Positions 57,671 to 64,000 of a stretch of 64,000 bases of DNA are shown here, one piece after another; positions within the stretch are counted from its first letter, which is position 1; the number at the start of each line of letters is the position of its first letter. The notes below the pieces were generated by a model. That model was not told where the DNA came from, did no database searches, and worked only from the letters and a program-made list of their open reading frames with translations. The DNA lies in the NCBI GenBank assembly GCA_013399115.1, contig VXAA01005247.1, forward strand, positions 991,788-1,055,787. Reading direction: 5' to 3'. A program made the position numbers and the translations under genes. Origin of the DNA: Anseranas semipalmata (taxonomy: Eukaryota > Chordata > Aves > Anseriformes > Anseranatidae).

Positions 57671-59220
57671 TGGGGTGTGACCAGCATGTCTTGCCCCTAG
57701 CAGTGCTGGAAATGATAGGTTAAACCTGAACATACACAACTTAGTTTTGCCTTAATATTGTTGTGATTTTTTTTTCTCCTCCCCTTTTAAATTGCATTAG
57801 ATTTTTTGCTGCAAGACTTTTCTATGGCAGCTACAGGTAAGTCATGCTGCTGTGGAATACAGCCACAAGAGATCAGCTACTTTTTTTTTTTTCCCCCCCT
57901 AGGTCATTGAAAGCTACAAGGCTTATTCCTGTAAAATCAACTCCCGTCCACTCCTCCTCCTAGCCAAGCCTTCCCCTTTGCTAACAGGCGTCTTCCCTGC
58001 CTTCCTGTGGCTGACCCCCTCGCTCAGGATGCCCAGCCTTGCAGCTCTCGGCAGGACTTCCCTCAGGTCAGTCTCTCCTTGCTGCTGCCTGTAGCTCTTT
58101 GCAGTGGTCCTCTGGCAGCTAAATCTCAGTCCCACCCCTGTGCTTCCTCCCCACAGAAATTATTATAGTCCTGTGCAATCACTAATGCTCAGGACCTCTT
58201 TGCATCCAAGGTAGTCTCCACTGGTATTAGTTCAAGTTTTGTTTTATCCTTGTCGTTTTTGCATCTCTCAGCTGGTCTCTTTCAAATCTGTCTTCTTCTG
58301 AACTCATAAAGTGTCTCAGCTGTACTTCTGTCTGCAACTGTAATGCCCCGCACTTGGGAAACCTGGTTGATGTATTATTGAAGACAGAGTAAGCAGTTTT
58401 TAAGCAACACATAAGGGAGAAGGGAAAGCTGCTTCTGCACAGCAGAGACATAAAAAAGGAAGTAACATTTTCATTGCACCTGTTTCTTGGCGCCCTCTCT
58501 TTTTGTTAAGGCTAGGAAGCGGGGAACAGGCCCCTGCTGCCCTTAAGAAGCAGGTCCTCAAGCGAAGCAGTACAACAAGAGCCAAGCGCAAAGAGCAGCT
58601 CCCCCAGGAAGCCCTCAGAGCACGCTGCTCTCCCGGCTGGCTTCTAAGCCAGGTGAGCACAGCTAGGACGCAGCTTTGCTGCCAAAGCAGTGCTTTAGCA
58701 TCTCCCGATCAAGCTGCCAACTGCAAATTAGTGTTACACCCAGAAACAGCCAAAGCGGTGGTGCAGAGCCTGTGCCTGCAGCAGCCGACACGTACTGCGA
58801 AGGCAGTTACAGCAGGATCGCGGACCCGCTCCGATGTGTTCTGCCACCGCGCGCGCTGCTGAGGGATCTCAGCAGCCACATTCAGAGACCCCAGAACTCG
58901 TCTGACTGCGGCAGAGCTGACGTTCCAGCGCTGCTCAGGGCACAGCTCCGAGTAATGGTAGAAGCAGGCAAAAATCCCTCCCATATAATTAGAAGAAATG
59001 TAAAATTGCAATTAAGAAGAGTTATATAAGAGACTGAAGCAACACAAACAAATACTGAGACAGAGCAATCAAAACCAGCAGTTCATCACCAGCACAGGCT
59101 CACGGCACAAGCTGCAGGGTGACACCAGACCTCCCACCACCACCCTGGGGAGGTCACCAACCATGGAAACAACCACAAGCTTAATTTCAGAGTCACGCTT
59201 CCCAGCCTGAAATAAACGCA
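57671..59220. other. intergenic region between convergent LMOD3 and ARL6IP5
   Basis: About 1.5 kb separates the inferred 3' ends of the two genes. There is a T run at about 57,881-57,892. One exon-like plus-strand segment (58,511-58,652) is described among the findings. No known gene was recognised. Confidence 0.6.
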
Positions 59221-59221
59221 C

Positions 59222-60791
59222 TCAGTAGTCACCATTAGAGTTTATTTTTCTTCATAACTGTGCAGTTTTTAAAATCTACAGTAATGATGAAGTCATAGGC
59301 TACTACCTTTAAGTGTGGAAACAGTTTTCAAAAACAAAGACCATGCGCTATAAGTGAGGAACAGGCCATTGACTCTTCAGCTGGAATTATTTTCAATAAA
59401 TACTGATCACTTTAACACTTAAATGGAATGACGTGTTCAGATTTCTACACAGCTCACTATGAAAACAGCGTGGTAAGTTACATAAAAGCTTCACCTTTAA
59501 GGATGTTTGCTTTATTGTTAAATTAGTTACTTTGTTAGAAAAAGAGAACCGCAAGAATACTCTTGTGTGTCACCTGGACAACTTTTTTCCCCTTATATTT
59601 TGTAAGCTCCTATTAGCAAGACAATTCCATCAGAGTTGGCAGTTAAGTTAAAATATATATAAAAGAATCCCACACACCACTTTCAGGACTTGTTACAGGC
59701 AAGTATCTTGATGAATTTGGAATGGGTATTCAATAACCGTATCTTGACATTTATTGCTTTTACTTGTAAACGTGAAATCCAGTTTATTCCTTCGAAAAGT
59801 GTTAGAACAAGAGTCAGTGAGATGCATGTTTTACTTGTATCTTTGCTTTCTGGTTAAGAAGAAAAAGAACCACGCACAAAAACACACATACACCTTCATC
59901 TACAAAACAGCCTATACAGAATAAAGCAGAATAAGGTAATTCCTAAAGTGGCAGTGTTTAAAAACATCAGTAGGGTAGAAATCTATCTCGTCTAGCTTAT
60001 CCACAAACTTTTTTTCCTCCCATGCCTGGCCATAGTTTAGGTGTTATGTGAGGAAGTTCTGGCTCTCTGCAGAGAAGAGCAGTTTCTAGAGATCAACAGA
60101 ATCAAGATTTCAGGGAAAACAAAGGTGTGTTTTACTGGAACTGAGGGGCACGGTGCCATATATATTCTTCACGCTTAGATCTATTTAGACTGTTTCCCTG
60201 CTACCAAAGGAGGAATGTGAGGTGAGGACAAGAACCCATGTTTGTTACAAGTATTGCACAGTTTTACCACTTGCCAGTTAAGCTAGCAACCTGGTCTCAA
60301 TACAGACCACTCGAGTTAGGGATTTAGAGGATGCAAGGGATATGTACTTTTGAAACATTCCAGCTCACCTTGAACACTGCCAGCCTGAAGGTGCTACACT
60401 GCATAACAAACTGGCTAAACTGCCATCTTGTAGAACTGAGATGAAGGAGATGTTACTCTTACTTACAAATTTGCTACAAGACAATTTGAAAGACTGCATT
60501 CCATAGGTTTCCATCTCTTCCCCCTCTATCCCCCAGAAGAAGAGACAAGCAAACATGTTTAAGGTGGTATGTATTTGTGTAAACACCAGAACATTTTGCT
60601 ATACAATACAAAAGTTACTCTTCTTATGTTGTTAGAGGAGCCCTGAATACCTTGGAATACCTGTATCCTGCAACTATTAATCTGTACCACATGTGCATTT
60701 CTTGTTTTGTACCCAAACTGAAAGCAAGCTTGAACAATAGTAAATAGCAATTACACTCCTGCAACAGGTAAAAACACCACGTTGCAGTTGC
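59222..60791 (-). other. ARL6IP5: ARL6IP5 3' untranslated region (extent inferred)
   Basis: AT-rich sequence downstream (leftward) of the TAA. On the minus strand an AATAAA lies at 59,241-59,246, with another at about 59,511-59,516. The outer one suggests a UTR of about 1.6 kb. No open frame of note lies on the sense strand. Confidence 0.6.
59241..59246 (-). terminator. ARL6IP5: candidate ARL6IP5 polyadenylation signal AATAAA
   Basis: TTTATT on the plus strand reads AATAAA on the gene's strand, about 1.55 kb past the stop codon. A nearer copy at about 59,511 could serve a shorter form. Confidence 0.5.
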
Positions 60792-60964
60792 TTACTCCTT
60801 TGCTTTAGATATGTAATCAGCCAGTTTGTTGATACTATCCTCCTGCTGTTCTAGAGCATCCAGTATGATGCCCATCGGGGTCTTCTTCAAACCTATTCCT
60901 TCCATTTTGTTCTCCAGCTTGTTCTTTATGTTCCGGAGCCTCAGAGAAGCATGGACAAACATCA
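60792..60964 (-). CDS. ARL6IP5: ARL6IP5 terminal coding exon
   Basis: A 173-nt coding part starting after minus-strand acceptor GTTATGCAG, encoding [20 protein letters not shown] and then [20 protein letters not shown] to the end at ISKAKE, stop TAA (60,792-60,794). It is the charged cytosolic tail and is strongly conserved with mammals. Confidence 0.97.
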
Positions 60965-61494
60965 CTGCATAACAGAAACACACTTATTAATTGGTAATGC
61001 CCAATGAAGGCATAGTTCTTGCAGCATCCATCTTAAGACACATCCCAAAGCCATGACATCACTGGAATATGATGTCTGAATGACTGCTTAAGTAACTGCA
61101 AGTACCCATTTAATAATAACACTGAAGATAGTTTGTGTTGTTTTGTGTCCACTTCCTCCCACCCCTGATTTTGTTTTGCGACAATTGAAATAAAGAGATA
61201 GTAAAGCCCCGAGTCATTTTAGATTTTGCAAGCTTATTTGAGAAAGCCCAACTCAAAGAACAGCAAAAATACTTACAGAGGAGAGGAAGAGTGATCCCGA
61301 ACATGAACACCATGACATCTCCCAGATAGGAGATCAAGAAGTAGCTAGACAGCATGATGACTACTACAAATGTGGTTGGGTACTGCTTCTTCATCCTGCG
61401 GAGTATATCCTTGTTGTGCGATACCCACACAAACCCCATGAACACCAGGACCACCACAGTACCGCCAATAAGCATATTCAGGGGACTCAGAAAT
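60792..61494 (-). CDS. ARL6IP5: ARL6IP5 (PRA1 family protein 3), last two coding exons, 5' partial
   Basis: ARL6IP5 (JWA, GTRAP3-18, addicsin) is a small multi-pass ER membrane protein of the PRA1 family that holds back trafficking of the glutamate transporter EAAC1, among other roles. The coding exons are 61277-61494 and 60792-60964, 391 nt in all. They encode about 129 of an expected 188 or so residues: two hydrophobic hairpins ([40 protein letters not shown] and the following [16 protein letters not shown]), a short basic loop (RRMKKQYP) between them, and a charged cytosolic tail ([20 protein letters not shown], ending SKAKE). The junction codon (T/TG, Leu) restores LPLLLMFVHASL. The first exon, with the start codon, is not in the window. 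Identity is clear from near-identity to vertebrate ARL6IP5 and from synteny. Confidence 0.96.
61277..61494 (-). CDS. ARL6IP5: ARL6IP5 coding exon 2 (transmembrane region)
   Basis: A 218-nt exon, split codons at both ends, from minus-strand acceptor TTTTCTCCAG to donor GTAAGT. It encodes [20 protein letters not shown] and on through [17 protein letters not shown] to MFGITLPLL. It carries most of the PRA1-family hydrophobic hairpins. Confidence 0.96.
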
Positions 61495-64000
61495 CTGGAG
61501 AAAACAGGGGGAAAAAAAAAAAGAGAAGGAAGCATCCTGTTTCAGAGTCTTCACAACTTGTGTCCATAGAGCACACATCCAGCTCCCTGTTAACTTTGTT
61601 GCTAGGTAGGTAAGGCATTAAGAAGTCAGTTGGTCTTGTAAAAGCCTTTATCAACCTCCGATTTTTACAGAGAAGCTAATAAAACAAGTGCAATTGAACA
61701 AGCAACCCTTAGCCATGAATTAGCATATTTAGATAGTCTTTGTCTTTACGTTCTCTTCTTGAGCACAGCTGAAGATAATGAGAGTTTCTGCAGCATCTCG
61801 TTACCAGAGGCACTTACCACCAGACTACCTCCTACCCAGGCAATCGATGCATTCGCTTGACATCAGACACAGAGTTAGCAAATCCCAACAGCTGATGGGG
61901 CCAACCATCAGTTGCCCAAGGGGCTGATGCTTCCCCTACATGTGACCAAAACCAGGCTCAGCCTAGGTGTTCAGGTTAACTAGCTTTTCTTATTATCTTG
62001 TCTAGGTTTACAGAAGGTGAAAGGTAGGGGGAATGCTGAGTATAAGAAGTTACTTTATTTTTTTGTTGTTGTTGCTTATGTGTTCAATACTTACCAAATT
62101 TGCACATGGTGTTCATGTCAAAACTAGTACCTGAAAGTAACTTAATGGCAATTCACTATGACAAGAAGGGAATGAATGTCATTCTCTGCCCAGCTACCTA
62201 GATTGCCTATCTCCTCAAGACAAAGGACTAGTTATAGCAAAACTACATCAGATCTTTGAAAATACCCTAATACTGATACAAACCGTTATACTAATTCCCT
62301 TGCCAAGCGAATGTTAGATTCTGAGGTAACTGTATACTAAACTGAAGACGGGTTGTGTGGGTGGGTGGCAGGAAAGGAAGGTTTTCCCCAACTCCAGAGA
62401 ATACAGAAATAAAAAAAGTGTTATAACTTAGACTTTCAACCCATTATTTCCTTCTGTAATTTACACTTCACTATACTGCATAGTTGTTTATCTCTGCATA
62501 AACCCTCTTAATGGTTTATACCTCTCTAAGATAATTTTATGAACCTGCAGAAGGAGCTTACCACCATCAGCACAACAGATGGAAGCCCAGTCCCAAGCAG
62601 ACGTGCCTGAGAGTCAGAAGGAACTGGAGCACGGGAGAAAGGTCTTGCAGGAAGAAGAGCCAGGCCTGGCAAAGGGGCCACTGCTGAGGTTTGTGTTCTA
62701 TTATTGTTATCAGAGTTACCAAGCAAGCCAAGCCACCGAGTCGATCAGCTTTGGACTATAAACAGCAAGTCCCTATTTTGGACCGGGGTGAGAACATCAC
62801 CTGCTCAAACCACTTTCCCAAGTATTTAGAGGTTGCTTTGTCCTCAGCTTTCACCGATGACTTTGCCTAGCATGTTTCTGTATTTGCAGGCTCTGCTACA
62901 TTTCACTTCTATAGTGACAAGCTGTGTGATTTCACATGCATTCTGATTTACTTGCTTGTATGTGCACAGACCTGATTGCACAGCAACTGAGTGCTCTGAG
63001 CTGCTACAGCCATGACAGCAGCAATAACTCTGTCCTGATAAAGCCGGATGCAGTAAAGATTTTCTACTGCAGACTCTGCAGTCAGTCTTACTATTCCAAA
63101 GCTCATGGGCACAATGACTCACCACTCCACCCCACTGCTGAGGAAGATGCTATGGTTTGTGGTCTGTGCTTCATATCCGGCACAAGCAGGAGAAATCTCT
63201 TGCTGGACTGGTATGCCAACACTGTAGCTGCAGTGCCAGAGAGCATTTCCCTAGAGAAGGAAGAACCCCCAAGAATTATTTCAAAGTATAGCCTGGCTCT
63301 AGATTCTGTAAGTCAATCGTGCCAACAGGAGACAGGACAACTGGATGGAAAGAGATTAAAATTCAGACTAGTTCCCCACCTGCTTCTGCTACTCATACTG
63401 AAGAGCCAGCACGACTTTTTGGAAATGGTGATAGGGCAGACCTGCTTGTTGCATCTGAGTCACTCCCTGCAGCCAGCCAGATTATATTTAGCACTGAATT
63501 GTCAATCCTAAATTTCCAGACTGGAAAAAGTGAACAGTACTGCTCTGGAAAGAAATTGGTTTCATCTGTGTTCCCTTGTAGCAGGAGAAGGAGGGTGGCT
63601 CGTGACTGGACCACACCAGTGTCCTGTTTATACACATACTACCGGACCTATGAGATTCTTAAAATAGAAGTCACCTCCGCACCACGACTAGCTTAGAGCA
63701 GAAATGGCCAAACTTACTTGGATGGCTCATAGCAACCATTTGTTTTGTTCCCAAAAATCTACTGACAAGATAATCCTGGAAGGAACTAAGGGCTAGGCAG
63801 AGCTCCACGCTACATTTTCCAGGTGTCTGGTAAATACTCTCAAAGCTTTACCTTCCCTACCCTTCCCTTCGCTCTCTTTACAACTTCAGAAACTGGTGGT
63901 GAAGAGCAATCCCTCCATGTTTATAAGGAAAAGACCAGACTCCTCTGCTCTATGCTTCTTTCTGGTATTACACAGGTTCTGTATTCATGACTGGCTCTAA
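61495..64000 (-). other. ARL6IP5: ARL6IP5 intron 1 (partial)
   Basis: No GC-rich first exon or PRA1 N-terminal coding sequence was found to the window's end, so the first exon lies beyond. The segment holds a plus-strand pair of overlapping open frames at 62,936-63,511 and 63,319-63,696 of unknown meaning. Confidence 0.75.

Noticed and set aside
61800..64000. Search for ARL6IP5 exon 1
   Set aside because: No reverse-strand sequence resembling the PRA1 N-terminus (Trp-rich, YYQTNY-type motif) or a GC-rich first exon was found, so it lies outside the window.

Overview
This is vertebrate genomic DNA, almost certainly from a bird. The evidence is a CR1 LINE with the bird-type octamer tail (about 31,083-31,385), an older CR1 piece (about 11,962-12,063), a fragment resembling a common avian retroviral LTR (about 14,150-14,245), compact introns and no mammalian SINEs. 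The species cannot be fixed by eye. It is draft sequence: there are runs of N at 7,050-7,063 and 23,913-24,427 and single Ns at 23,009 and 47,904.

Three protein-coding genes are present, in the order FRMD4B (+), LMOD3 (+), ARL6IP5 (-), which matches human 3p14. FRMD4B takes up the first two thirds. The window opens inside one of its introns and holds its last 17 coding exons, from a 23-nt microexon at 611-633 to the stop at 41,099-41,101. All junctions keep phase and give 849 codons plus stop: the second half of the FERM domain, the CUPID/DUF3338 cytohesin-binding region, and a long Ser/Tyr-rich tail ending in a PDZ-ligand-like Thr-Leu-Val. Its N-terminal exons and main promoter lie left of the window. 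A CpG-rich, partly unsequenced block at about 23.4-25.4 kb lies in the intron before the exon that opens the main part of the FERM C-lobe and could be an internal promoter.

From about 42.7 to 51.1 kb is an intergenic stretch with no recognised gene. LMOD3 is complete (51,342-56,822) in three coding exons that together encode 561 residues. It is a muscle actin-filament nucleator with an N-terminal tropomyosin/actin-binding part, an acidic tract, an LRR domain and a C-terminal WH2 motif. ARL6IP5 converges on it from the minus strand. Its last two coding exons (61,277-61,494 and 60,792-60,964) and its 3'UTR are here, and its first exon lies beyond the right edge.

The three genes are not an operon and share no pathway: FRMD4B acts at epithelial junctions, LMOD3 at sarcomeric thin filaments, ARL6IP5 in the ER membrane. 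I found no convincing new multi-gene system. The observations most worth following up are the intronic CpG island with its polypyrimidine tract, a glycine-rich start to LMOD3 exon 2, a sharp base-composition change inside that exon, and a few exon-like segments outside the known genes.
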